From: Exobasidium rhododendri
Lineage: Eukaryota; Basidiomycota; Exobasidiomycetes; Exobasidiales; Exobasidiaceae
Direction of reading: 5' to 3'
Length of the DNA stretch: 64,000 nucleotides
Assembly (NCBI GenBank): GCA_026210745.1
Contig: CP110631.1
Span: 3,534,001-3,598,000, forward strand
Under the pieces are notes generated by a model. It made no database searches and was not told the origin of the DNA. It saw only the letters and a list, made by a program, of their open reading frames with translations. Positions 1 through 10,405 of the stretch are shown piece by piece (position 1 is the stretch's first letter; every line of letters begins with the position of its first letter). A program made the translations under genes and the position numbers.

Positions 1-450
1 ATCTGCCCAGGAAACAGGTCTTTGCTCGGACGAAAATCAGCCGTGTATATTGTATACTCCTTGTTCATCATGAGCACTCACTCGCGCAAGCATCCTTCAG
101 TTCTCTTGTGGCAGAGACAAATCCTTGCAGTTCTGGCGTGCCGCTCGGTTGCTCCGCTGTCCTACTTGATGAGGCCTGCTCATTCATGCTTCTGTCTCTT
201 CAGCTTAGGCTTGACATTGGGAGTGTTTGCGGATGGGTATACGCAATATACTTCCGACCTTCCTTCCTTCCAATGTCAGTCTGCAACAACACCCTATGTG
301 AAGCTTCCAATGTGAGCTCAAAGTCTCCCTTAGCTCCCTTGTTCTTTTATGGACGCAGCCACGTGCCCCTAGTTCGACGCGTTTACCATCACTTCCGTTA
401 CAGTGTGATGGTGTTGTTCTCAAGTGCCTGCTCTCTCTCTTCTTACCATC
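1..450. other. Upstream region of NDC80, no gene recognised
   Basis: I see no coding region in this stretch that resembles a known protein. The open frames are short and unlike each other. It holds a CACGTG palindrome at 360-365 and an ACGCGT box at 377-382. The last 60 bases before the NDC80 start are pyrimidine-rich, as is common in fungal leaders. The window edge may cut a neighbouring gene, but nothing visible supports one. Confidence 0.5.
377..382. promoter_or_regulatory. MCB-like box (ACGCGT) upstream of NDC80
   Basis: A perfect ACGCGT lies 69 bases before the NDC80 start codon. In yeasts this is the MBF (Mbp1/Swi6 or Res/Cdc10) site of G1/S genes. A six-base match alone is weak evidence; the position and the cell-cycle role of the gene make it plausible. 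Confidence 0.35.
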
Positions 451-2660
451 ATGGCCTACAGCGGCCGGCGGTCGATGCTGTCATCTCACGACAATAATGT
501 TCCAATAATGGCCAGCAGCAATCCGCCAATATCGGGCTTGAAGCCTTCCAAGGGCTTTTCGCGACCCTCCATGCTGCCCCGTCAATCAATGGCACCGGTT
601 CGCGTTACCTCTGGATCGGAGAATGCCATGAACGCGCCGTTGGGTCGTACCAGCATCGGGCCAAGATCGAGCATGGCGATAGGATTCAACCATCCTGTAC
701 TGAGTAGCTCTGTAATGACAGAGATGGACGCAGCAGGTCCTTCCACCATGTCAACACCCCATCGTTCTCAAATGCTCAACACCCGAAAAGCAGAAATCGG
801 CGGAAGGATGAGTATGGCGCCAACACCCAAGTGAGTGCAATTTACCTCAGAATGGAGAGCAGAGACGGCTACTGAAGCTTAATGCTCTCTACTAGTAACC
901 GCAAGTCAATGGGCGGAGGGCGACAATCGCTGGCGCCCAGACCTGGCGGCAATGTGAAATCTGTCCAGATTGACCCGCGACCGGTCAGAGAGGACCGGCA
1001 GTTGCTAGCCAAGATGGAAGGAGACATCCAAGACTTCTTAAACGACACAGGATTCGTCTTTCCGGCAAAGTACAACGGCGACTTTCATATGCCTTCTCAG
1101 GTCCTTTTCATGACAGCATTCAGACATATGTATCACCAATGCTTTGACATCAAACATGTCTTCAATGCAGAACCGAAGAAGGAGGTGGAGGAGATCGTGA
1201 TGCTTCTGAATGACGTCAAGTATCCGTTCATGTTCGATCTGTCGAAAACGAAGCTGATTGCGCCTGGTAGCATACACAACTGGCCGCCAGTCGTTGGTAT
1301 GCTTCACTGGATGCTATGTGTCAAGGTAAGTTTGTGGGCAAGGTTATCGAACGCGTGAGAGTCTTGACGATGTTTGCGTGCTCAATCAAATTTCCCATTG
1401 CAGCTGTTCCAAGAGGTTCCGACTACAAAGTATCATGGGGGTCCCTTGGAAAGACCTGTCGGTGAAGAAGATGAAGATTCTTGTCATTACTTTCCCTATC
1501 TCTGGCTTTGCTACGAGCAATTTTGGGAAAGTAAGGACGAGTATCCAGAGGAAAGAGATCAATTGGAAGAGATCTTCAACCAGAAGTCCAAGGTAGCCAG
1601 AGAGGAGTACGAGAATTTTGCCAAGGAAGAGGAAGAGCTGATGAGCGAGCTGAAACGACTGGAAGAGAATCGATCTCCAATCAAGATGGAGGAGGAGGAA
1701 AAGTCCATCTTGGAAAATGACATCACAAAGTTCAGTCGGTATATAGACAAGGTCCTCTTGCCGAGGATCAAACATCACGAAGGGAACTTTGAGAGTGTTC
1801 GAAAGGAGCTGGACAGGCTCGAAGAGAAAGCGCAATACTCTGAAAAGGAGAGGGACGATCTGAAAAGGCAAGTGGATGCCCAGAACGTTTCCGAAGATGA
1901 CTTCAAGAGAATGTCTCGTCAGCGAGAAGAATTGGGCGATAAGCTAAGGCAAGCCATGGCGAAGCTACACGAACAGTCTGCAGCGAATAGTCGCACAGAG
2001 GTCACGCTAAGTAACAAGCAACTAGGGGTTGAGAAAGAATTGAAGATTCTGTCGGATCATTGCCGCAGCTTGGATCTGTTTCCCTATACGCTGCCCGATG
2101 GAGATCGTGTGGATGACTTTGTCGTCATTGCAGGTAACACGAACACGATGTTAGTGGAAGGACTAGAGCTGGATCGTGGGGTGAAGAGGAGGATTGTTCA
2201 GAAGCGAGAGGAGATTGGCGCATTGTACAGGGAGGTGACGGGCAAGAAGATCAAAGATCAAGAGAAATACGACGTCGTGATGGAGGAAATCGATAGCATT
2301 CAAGAGGAGTTGACACGATCTGCTGCCAAGCACAAGAGCGTAAAGGACCAAACCGAAGTGGCTAGTAACATTCGAGAAGAAGAAGCTAGGGTAGAAGCAG
2401 AGGCAGAAGCCAGTAATGAGTTGGCCTTTGTCCAGATCGAGCAAGCTAGTCGGCAAGCCTTGGACCAAGCCGAACTGCGGTTTGAATCGGCAAAGGCTCA
2501 GATAGTACTAGTACGAGACCGTGATGTTGACTTGAGAGATCAGCTCCATAAAGAGTATGCCGCCGGTCTGGAGACAATCCTGTCGCTGAAATCTCTCGTG
2601 ACGGAAGGTCTCGATAGGTTGGACAAAGCTACCCAAGATCGCCACGCACGGCAAGAGTGA
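451..2660 (+). CDS. NDC80: Kinetochore protein Ndc80/Hec1
   Basis: Subunit of the Ndc80 complex (with Nuf2, Spc24 and Spc25), which couples the outer kinetochore to spindle microtubules. Exons are 451-830, 896-1325 and 1404-2660, giving 688 residues. The first 150 residues are a basic, Ser/Arg/Met-rich tail typical of the Aurora B-regulated N-terminus. The calponin-homology domain follows (about 165-290) and contains the family stretch FLNDTGFVFP and GSIHNWPPVVGMLHWM. From about residue 330 to the end the protein is heptad-rich coiled coil. The length fits fungal orthologs. The start at 451 is the first in-frame ATG (MAYSGRRSML). Introns have GTGAGT and GTAAGT donors and TAG and CAG acceptors. 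Identification is firm; exact phosphosites cannot be read from sequence alone. Confidence 0.95.
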
Positions 2661-2857
2661 GAAGACTGCACTATTATACCATTTCCTGTTTCCGCCGTGT
2701 GTAAACTAGCTTGCATGTATAACTTGTAGAAGAAGAAGAAGCTCAAAGCAACGCCGCCATCTGTACATCGCTTTCTATACCTCGTTCCGAAGCTTCCTTC
2801 TAAGGAAGCCCTTGGCCTTGACACACTAATTAAAAGTGGTATAGAGTAAGTAGTACA

Positions 2858-2863
2858 ACGCGT
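2858..2863. promoter_or_regulatory. MCB-like box (ACGCGT) upstream of WSS1
   Basis: A perfect ACGCGT 122 bases before the WSS1 start. It matches the G1/S MBF site of yeasts, which would suit an S-phase repair protease. The match is only six bases, so chance cannot be excluded. Confidence 0.3.
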
Positions 2864-2970
2864 CCTGTTTCTGAGTCAGTCACGATTGAGGGAGCACCAC
2901 TCACACCAACTCTGTCTGTCATTTGCCACGTCTGTTCCTCCCAAGTTTCAACCCGCACGAATTATCGTCA

Positions 2971-2976
2971 ATGTAA
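2971..2976 (+). promoter_or_regulatory. Minimal uORF (ATG immediately followed by TAA)
   Basis: A start codon directly followed by a stop lies 8 bases before the WSS1 ATG at 2985. If it is in the mRNA leader, ribosomes would initiate and terminate there, and too little distance remains for efficient reinitiation. The transcript start is unknown, and ATGTAAGA could also be read as a 5' splice site. Confidence 0.35.
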
Positions 2977-2984
2977 GATAGAGA

Positions 2985-4404
2985 ATGCCCGTTCAGGCAA
3001 GGACAGCATTCCCGAAACCATCAACCACCTTTAGAGATGTACAAAAGACCAAGGAAGGGGGAGCAGAAGAAGGCACGAGGACTACGATAGAAGAGTACCG
3101 AGCCTTGAAAGGGATGCCCCGTTGCGATGAAGCTCTCCAATTACTTCGAGAGATTGGAAGGATCGTGAGACCGATAATGCTAAAGCACAAGTGGAGACTG
3201 CCTCTTCTGGTTGAAGTATTTCCGAGGCAAGAAAATCTACTTGGATTCAACGTCAACGCCGGGCACAAAATAGCGTTACGGCTTCGACAAGCTGTGAATT
3301 CCAACGACTTTATTGATGAGTCTTCGATTGTTGAAACTATGTTACATGAGTTGGCGCATAATCTTCGTGGCCCCCATGATGACATCTTCTACCAACACTT
3401 GGACACCTTGACGAGGGAGTGGTACGAGCTACAAAGAGCGGATAGTCATAACATGTTGGCTGGTCAAGGCTTTCTTTCGGGTGGGCTCCGCCTGGGTGGA
3501 TCAGCAAGTCATGCTTCTGCTACCAGGACTGCTACTGCACTAGGGTCGATTCATGGAGGACGAGATCCCGTCGACCTTGGTAAGGCACGTCAGAAAGCAG
3601 CGGAGATGGCAGAGAAGAGGAGGAGATTGGGTGAAATTATGGCAAAGGGTTGCAACAGGCTTGGAGCTGCTTCACCTACTTCATCGCCACTGACAGGGGA
3701 CAATGCGGATGTAAGTGTCCATCACAGCTTCGATGCTGTTATCTTGGGCGAAGAGACTGATTTTCAAAATGATCCATCTCCTTTTTACTGATCCTACGCA
3801 GGCTGCCAGACGAAAGAATGACATTAGCCGTAATTGCCCAAGTGGCAGTGTCGTTCAGACGCAAGCAGCAGCTCAGGAGCAAGCAGAACAGGAACTACTG
3901 CACGGTATACAAGTCATCACCATAGAAGACGGCGATGACGACAATGAGGATGTTGGCGAGGGTGATTATCAAAGTGTTGTCACGGAGAACACCGCAATGC
4001 CAAAGAGGGAGCACAGTCAGAGCGACGAAGATGATGTGATTATCGTCGACATTAGACGGTCCACAAAGAAGGCCGCATCTTCTACGTCCGCCTCTTCCCT
4101 TGTCAATCAGACTAGAGCGGCAGCAGCGTTACGTCAAAATATACTCACCGATTCTCCAAATCTCCAAGCATTTCGACAAGGTTTGGACATACCGTCGAGT
4201 GAAGCCATCACTCATCAAGCTAGAGCTTGGACTTGCCAACAATGCACCCTCCAGAATAGTCAAGCATCTCTCACTTGTCAGGCGTGCGATGCGATCAGGC
4301 CGGGACTGCCTCATTGGATCTGTGCCAATTGTAATCATCGAATGATGGGCGACTTTTCAGAGTACTGGTTGTGCACAGAATGCGGCCAAATGAAGGTTGC
4401 TTGA
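2985..4404 (+). CDS. WSS1: Wss1/SPRTN-type DNA-protein crosslink protease
   Basis: Zinc metalloprotease that degrades proteins crosslinked to DNA, working with Cdc48 and SUMO. Exons 2985-3710 and 3802-4404 give 442 residues. The WLM domain covers about 35-160 with the active site HELAH (121-125) followed by GPHDDIFYQHL. Downstream are acidic segments with SUMO-interaction-like cores (VITIED, VIIVDI). A RanBP2-type zinc finger (WTCQQCTLQNSQASLTCQAC) sits near the C-terminus and is followed at once by a second Cys-x2-Cys pair set (CANC...CTEC). The start MPVQAR is the first ATG in frame. The neighbouring AIM34-like gene is convergent, 136 bases away. Family assignment is firm; partner binding is inferred from the motifs. 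Confidence 0.92.
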
Positions 4405-4540
4405 CCCCCCTCTCCCTCTTTTTCCCCACCGATCAAAGTATTTCTCTCTCTTCATTACCGATCCTGTGACCTTGCTTTCATCATCATCATGTACTACATC
4501 ATTCTATAGAACATTACATATCCAGTGACACGATCCCGCC

Positions 4541-5967
4541 CTACTTTAGGCCGCCAAAGGCCTTGCCCGCTCTCCCTTTTCCAGGAATGGAGAGTCCTTC
4601 TGGCGTAGGGGGAAGAGCAAGTTCGGCTTTGGCTACCAATTCAGCAAGCTCGGCATCGGGGACCGGTAGAGGATGCACTTCTTCTTTCGCCTCCTCCGCC
4701 TTCTTAGCAATCTCTACCTTGACCTTTTCGATCTGTTTCTTCGAAGGTTTGCCTAGTCCACCGAGTAGGAAGCCAGTTCCAACAATGCCAGCAAGGACGT
4801 ACACTTTTGTACAAAGTCATGAAGTAGGAGAGAGTTGATTGTCAGGATAAATCGCAGCCCCTCTTTTCAGTACCTTTGCTACTCACGCCCTCGAATTTCA
4901 TCATCGTTGAGCGGCCTTGTACTTCCTCCTGAATATGAAGTCGACGTACTGTATGAGGCGCTGCTCGATCCTGATCCAGATGAAGATGATCCGACTTGCG
5001 CAGAGAGGGACTCTCTTGCTTCCTTCAGGATCGTCTTTGTCGATTCTAAGGTGCTGATCGCTCCTTCCACTGCTTCCTTCTTGGCGGCGGGAGCTACCTC
5101 GATGCCCATGTCTTTGCCCAGATTGTTGAAGAGGCTGTGTATCGCTGATGTCAGCGTCTGCTCCTCTTCTACTGCTTGGCTTGCGGAAGACCTCTCTTCC
5201 TTGGAATGGGTGGGGTCCTCAAAGTCAGCAACGTGATGCGAGACTCTTCCTTCTTCCTTGGCGTCTTCACCAGATATCGTGATGACTTTTGGAAGGTGGG
5301 CTATGGGACCGTCATCAGGGGAATGCTCTCCGTGGTACATTGGACTTTCTGGGTGAAAGTAGCCAGTCATGAGTGGGATCTCGGGTCCAGCATCGACAGG
5401 TATCTTTTCGTAAGGAATCTTGACTTCGAAGACGATCGGCACTCGAGCTGTCTTTTCTGGCGGAACACCTGGAGCAGGGGATTGAGTTTCCAGCACCTTT
5501 TCTGGGACCACGAAACCATCTGCCACTTCGGCTACATTGCTTGATACTTGGCCTGGCTCTATACCGGGTGGATGAGAGATTGTAGCCTTCTCTCCAGCGC
5601 CGGCTACATTTGGCGAGGGGGAAGGTTTAACGCTTTCCTTCTTAGATTGAGTCGATGCATTTCGAGTAGATTGTTGTTGATTGCTATCACTGCCGGAGAA
5701 GACCCTTGAATTGCTGGTGTCGTTATCCAACAATCTATCGACGAGATCGCTCCTCTTTCCGTTGGTAGCCAGTCCTCTGCTCTTCAGCTCGTTCTTCAAT
5801 TCAGAGACCTTCTTGTCGTTGTATGCGTCACGACTAAGTAAGACAGTCGAGACCAGCGTCCGTTTGTACACAGGCACGTTAATCACTGATGTCGTACTCG
5901 CCGCTGTAGCAGGACTGGCACTCCTCAAAGCCTTTCTAGCAACGGGAAGAGCGATGGATCGAAGCAT
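4541..5967 (-). CDS. AIM34: Mitochondrial SAP-domain membrane protein, Aim34-like
   Basis: Exons 5967-4887 and 4803-4541 (minus strand) give 447 residues. The start MLRSIALPVARKALRS looks like a mitochondrial presequence: Arg-rich with no acidic residues. A SAP motif follows at about residues 50-85 (VSELKNELKSRGLATNGKRS). Then comes a long low-complexity, Ser/Glu-rich middle. The second exon opens with a hydrophobic segment (VLAGIVGTGFLLGGLG) that is probably a membrane anchor, followed by a Lys/Glu-rich helix. Domain order (presequence, SAP, membrane segment) matches yeast Aim34, whose role is undefined, but this protein is more than twice as long. An ATG 33 codons upstream does not exist; the longer open frame starts with a non-ATG codon. 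Domain calls are good; orthology is likely, not proven. Confidence 0.7.
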
Positions 5968-6242
5968 AATCGAAGGAGTCTGATGGCCAAAGGGGAAGAT
6001 ATCGCTAGGATGGAGAGGACGAAGGAGGCCATTGAGTGTCGCGGGAAGCTTCGGAGATTCTAGCACGTGGTAGGTCTTGACCGCGCCTAGGGTTAGAACG
6101 ACGGTCGGTAGGCCTTTGGTGTGTGAAGTATCTTATAGATCCAGATACCTTTTAAGCATCTCAGCTGCCCGGACTTGACTTGGATTTGGAAGAGGATATC
6201 TTCTCCTCCACGACTGCATCGTTCCTTCCGAACGACGTCGTT
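5968..6242. promoter_or_regulatory. Divergent promoter AIM34-like / PFS2 with CACGTG at 6064-6069
   Basis: The two start codons lie 275 bases apart on opposite strands. A CACGTG palindrome, the target of Cbf1/Pho4-type bHLH factors in yeasts, lies in the middle. No other element is recognised. Confidence 0.4.
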
Positions 6243-8042
6243 ATGGCACCAATAGCCACTCAAGCTCAGGCTGGGCCATCGAAAGAAGTCGACCTAGACA
6301 TCAAGTCAGAGGAGGAAGCGAAACATCCCAAGCAATTCAAAAAGCAAAGATGGGCCCCAACGCGATATCGAACAGAACTTCCTGCACCACCCGTTGTAGA
6401 TCACCGACTAGAGGAAGAAGCAGCTGCCCATCAAGCAGCACAGGAAGCCGGGTATGAAGGTAGAAGGGTGAGGAAATTCTTGCAGAGAAGGACGGTAGAT
6501 TGGAATGAAAGTATGAATAGATGGAAGCTCGATAGAACTCTAAAAACAGGCGTAAGGCAAGACTACGTAATACGACCGGGGGTGAATCATGTAGTCGAGC
6601 TGTTGCCTTCAGCAGCGTATCGAACATCAGCACAGGCAGTGACAACGAGTCTGGTTCACTCTTCCACAAACAAGATTCGATGTCCCGTCAACATTGTACG
6701 ATGGACTCCTGAAGGGCGAAGACTGCTGACCGGTTCTTCTAGTGGTGAATTCACTCTCTGGAATGGGTTGACTTTCAATTTCGAGACAATCTTGCAGGCT
6801 CACGACAATGCCATAAGAGCGATAGAGTACACAAATTCGGGCGCATGGATCTTATCGGCCGATCAGGGTGGAGTCATCAAATACTTTCAATCGAATATGA
6901 ACAACCTTCAGATCTTAACAGCACATCGAGAAGCGGTCCGAGATCTTAGCTTTAGTCCTGATGACAGCAGGTTCGTGAGTGCTAGCGATGACAGCACAAT
7001 GAAGATTTGGGCTTTCGAAGAAGCAAGGGAGGAAAAGAGTCTCAAGGGGCATGGATGGGATGTGAAGTGCGTAGACTGGCATCCTTTCAAAGGATTGATT
7101 GTGTCCGGAAGCAAGGATAATCTCGTCAAGTTTTGGGATCCTCGATCTGGCGGAAATTTAGCCACTTATCATGGACACAAGGGAACGATTCAGGCGGTGC
7201 AATGGAGTAAAGATGGTAATCTCGTAGCAACGGCTTCGCGAGATCAAATGATCAAGCTGTACGACATACGAGCCATGGCAGAATTATCGACGTTGAAGGG
7301 GCACCCTAACGATGTTTGCTCGATAGACTGGCATCCTGATCACCGAGATCTGCTCGTTTCAGGTGGATCGGAAGGGTCTGTATTCTTCTGGTCGCTCAAC
7401 TCTGCCGATCCTGGGACGCCTGTCCACAGCATGCCATCGGCACATGATAGCAACGTTTGGAGCATGGCTTGGCATCCTTTGGGTCATATTCTGGCCAGCG
7501 GCTCAAACGATCACACAACCCGATTTTGGCAGCGAGCCAGACCCGAAGATGGTAGACTAGTAGGGGAAGGCAGGGAAATGGAAGCGCAACAAGCAAGCAA
7601 AGCGGAAAGATGGAACAGAGCGGCAAAGGGAGAAGATTGGGAGGGGGACACTAATTATATTCCTGGTCTTGGTGGAGCAAAGAAGGCCCATAATGCTAAC
7701 CTTAGTAATCAGATGATGGCACCTCGAGTTTCTGAAAGTGATCAATTCTCCATCCCAGGTCTGGGTCGAGGCGTCGGTGGACCACCCAGTGGTTACGGTC
7801 ATGTCCCACCACCACGGGGTGATTTTGTTCCGCCTCCTCGAGGTGACTACATTCCACCACAAAGGAGCCACGATTTCGTCCCCCCACCCAGGCATGATTT
7901 CGTCCCCCCACCTAGGAATGACTTTGTTCCCCCGCCCAGAGACGAATTCGGAGGAGGGGCAGATGCGATGCCGCCGTACCGATCACAAAGGATGGGTCAA
8001 GGACGAGGGAATGGAAGCGGAAATTGGGCACAGACAAACCAA

Positions 8043-8077
<35 letters not shown>

Positions 8078-8099
8078 TAGAGGAGGCTATCGTCGATGA
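6243..8099 (+). CDS. PFS2: Polyadenylation factor subunit 2 (Pfs2/WDR33)
   Basis: WD40 scaffold of the cleavage and polyadenylation factor; its family recognises the poly(A) signal with CPSF30 and supports pre-mRNA 3' end formation in the nucleus. Single exon, 618 residues. The conserved N-terminal segment (KFLQRRTVDWNESMNRWK) is typical of Pfs2/WDR33 and precedes seven WD repeats at about 145-430. After these come a Gly-rich linker, six imperfect repeats of the type DFVPPPR (about 520-568), and a poly-Gly tail (about 601-613) ending in RGGYRR. The open frame extends upstream to a TTG, but 6243 is the first ATG. The C-terminal repeats resemble the disordered, RG/P-rich tails of WDR33 more than the short yeast tail. 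Assignment is firm. Confidence 0.95.
7800..7945 (+). repeat. Coding tandem repeat, PPPR-type units in Pfs2
   Basis: Six tandem, diverged units of about 24 bases encode HVPPPRG, DFVPPPRG, DYIPPQRSH, DFVPPPRH, DFVPPPRN and DFVPPPRD. The last three units are nearly identical in DNA, which suggests recent unit duplication. Confidence 0.8.
8042..8080 (+). repeat. GGN trinucleotide run encoding poly-glycine
   Basis: An uninterrupted run of GGT and GGC codons near the Pfs2 C-terminus. It is a low-complexity tract prone to length change between strains. Confidence 0.8.
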
Positions 8100-8427
8100 G
8101 GCGACAATCTAAAAGATACCGAAGTGTCAAAGAGTGCAGTCAATGTAAAAGTAATGCCGACGAATCCCAGGACAATAGTACTTGAGCGCAATGCCCAAGT
8201 AACTCTGTAGACATGAGAGATCTGGTCTCTCTTTTCTCGCCCAAAGTTCGGGTTGCAAGAAATGCTTTGCAGACTGACTCACGACATTTGAGTATTTTGA
8301 CTAGATCTGACTACTTTTGACTGAAGATTAGCCCCTTCCCTGTGCGATGATGTGAAGTATTGCATTGTGTCTTGCAAGTCATGAAGTAATGTACAATTGC
8401 GTGGATAGAGCAGTCCCGCTCGGACGG
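8100..8427. other. Convergent intergenic region PFS2 / IRC21-like
   Basis: Holds the 3' ends of two converging genes. No gene or RNA structure is recognised. Confidence 0.5.
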
Positions 8428-9350
8428 CTACGAGGAGTCTGGAGCTAGCAGGCCTATTACACACGAATCGATCATGCTGTCGATATTGACCCATGAATGT
8501 GTGAGCACTGAAGGAGGGAGGAGCGCCTTTGTCAGCCGTTTCTTCCCTCGACATCGAGCCGACCCTGCATAGGAGGGTGAGAACACTCACTGAATAAGCG
8601 TGTCCCATCTCTTCCTGCTACTCTCATCAGCTCATCAGCCCCGCCTGGATGAAAGCGCATGTACGGAGTCATGTCGTACACTTTACCGTTGAAAACCGAC
8701 CAAGCGTCATCTTTCGACTTGTGTAATTTGAGCTCAGATGCTGTTATCTTCCGAAATCCTCTTGAGGGAATAGACGACTTCATTCGAGCCCAATCTAGCG
8801 CACTACAGCCTGGTCCCAGTATGACCTTTCGTCTTGATGGTGCAATTTCGCTAGGTAAAGTTTGAATCTCTGTACCTTTGCTGCTGTTCGTCCTACCACC
8901 TCCTACAATCGCACCAGAGGCACCGCCAATTCCGGCTGGTGCTGTAAGAGATGATGTGCTAGGAGGTACCCCCAAAGTCGACCCTGAGCCTGCGCTGCTG
9001 TTTCCACTCGAATGCTCTTTCCCTTGCAAAGCTCTTGGCACGCTATTGGACGTCGGTGGCACCCCCAGCAGGCTTCGTAAAGATGACATCTTGCCATTGC
9101 TTGATGATAATGATGATGGCGGTGATGAAATTGAGGGAGATACAATTGTCTTGCCACTCTCGATAGTCTTGCTTGGACGTGAGAAAGTCTTCTCGTCACC
9201 CTCAATCTCGTCGTCATTACCGACCCTTATCGTCATTGCGTTTATCGATGCAATCGGTTCGTCATCTTCATCTTCCTCTCTTCCATTGCTGTCCGCTGTA
9301 GCATATGCCACTTTGCTCTGTGGCATAGCAAAGACTTCTACCCCCGTCAT
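8428..9350 (-). CDS. IRC21: Cytochrome b5-like haem-binding protein, Irc21-like
   Basis: Exons 9350-8591 and 8507-8428 (minus strand) give 279 residues. The first 160 residues are Ser/Thr/Gly-rich and probably disordered. The conserved part begins with KVILGPGCSALDWARM, the lead-in found before the haem domain in Irc21-type proteins, then a cytochrome b5 domain with the haem ligand motif HPGG. The second axial His lies in the short second exon (LTHSWVN), so the intron splits the haem domain. The family acts as a redox protein and is linked in yeast to genome stability; the partner reductase is unknown. There is no membrane tail after the domain (ends GLLAPDSS). The haem domain is certain; the orthology is likely. 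Confidence 0.82.
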
Positions 9351-9661
9351 CGGACGACCAGCTTACCAGAGGTTCAGAAGGCAGCGAGGGATGCTTGCCA
9401 TTGGATTTCAAGTAATGGGGTTTATTGAGCTCGTCGCGTTACGTAATCATGTCTCTTCTCTGATGGAGTGAGAAAAAATGTACTCGATGTGGCCGAATCC
9501 CTGAAGAACCTGATCTTCCAACACATCGTCACCCTTTCGCCGCCTTTCCTTTTCCTTCAAGAGCAGTATCTGTAGCGCAGGTCAAGACACCTCCACGCTT
9601 ACCTTTATTAACTCGCTACCAAGACTTTCACCTTCCTCCATCCAACAAGAAGAAGCTCAAC
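9351..9661. promoter_or_regulatory. Divergent promoter IRC21-like / TIM10
   Basis: About 310 bases between opposite start codons. The TIM10 side is rich in C and T before the ATG. I recognise no specific factor site and no additional gene. Confidence 0.4.
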
Positions 9662-10256
9662 ATGGTACTTGGATTTGGTGGTGGAGGTGGCTCAAGTAGC
9701 GGAGGATCATCAGCGAATGTCATGTCGCCTCAATTGCAAGCAGCCGAAGCAGAGGTGAGTGGGGAGCAGGAGTGCAAAGTACGCTTCATTGTAGAGACTC
9801 TCGCGACTGACCATGAAGCGTTCTACCTGTGCTGCCTTGCACTTCCCTTTCACTTACCTTTCCTTAGCTGGAAATGGTCACAGATACTTTCAACAAACTT
9901 GTGTCTTCTTGTCACCAGAAATGCATTTCGACGAGGTATATGGAGCCTGACTTGAACAAGGGAGAGAGTGTCTGTATCGATCGGTGAGTTCTGAGGACGT
10001 AGCATTACACACACAACGTAGTCATCGCTGAGATTGGCGGACTCCCTCTTCTGTCATGCTCGTCAATTAGATGCGTGTCCAAATTCTTCTTGGTCAACAA
10101 GTTGGTGAGTGTCGATGCAAGGTAGACAGGGTACACCAGTGAAGAAGAGCCTAAATCCGCTTCTGTTCGATCGCTGTGTAGGTCGGCGAAAAGATGCAAG
10201 CACTTGGAGGGGGAGCAGCGGCATCTGGAGGTGGTGGTGGTGGAAGCTTCTTCTAA
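9662..10256 (+). CDS. TIM10: Mitochondrial intermembrane-space chaperone Tim10
   Basis: Small TIM protein that, with Tim9, escorts hydrophobic precursors across the mitochondrial intermembrane space to TIM22 or the SAM complex. Exons 9662-9754, 9868-9983, 10071-10104 and 10182-10256 give 105 residues. Twin CX3C motifs are present (C46/C50 and C67/C71), which form the two disulfides after Mia40 oxidation. Flanking residues ([17 protein letters not shown] and [12 protein letters not shown]) match Tim10 rather than Tim9. The opening Gly/Ser-rich segment after MVLGFGGG and the Gly-rich C-terminus also fit fungal Tim10. All three introns have GTGAGT donors. The gene is split into very small exons, one of only 34 bases. 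Identification is firm. Confidence 0.95.
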
Positions 10257-10405
10257 AGGTACTCTTCGGTACCCTTGGAAGGGAAGATGCGAGCGAGAGA
10301 GAAAGCGAGCAGCTGCAGTGTAACCTATGTATACATTCCTACCTGTCGTCTTTATTATTTTCAGGTACATAAAGTGCTTATTTTTGCAAGGGTACAAGGA
10401 AGAGC

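Larger units (their letters stand above)
2661..2984. other. Intergenic region between NDC80 and WSS1
   Basis: Contains the NDC80 3' end and the WSS1 promoter. It holds an ACGCGT box at 2858-2863 and a start-stop element (ATG TAA) at 2971-2976. No other gene is seen. Confidence 0.6.

Noticed and set aside
7738-8112. Alternative-frame protein of 124 residues inside PFS2
   Set aside because: It is a shadow of the PFS2 repeats, with a poly-Ala run created by the GGN tract in another frame.
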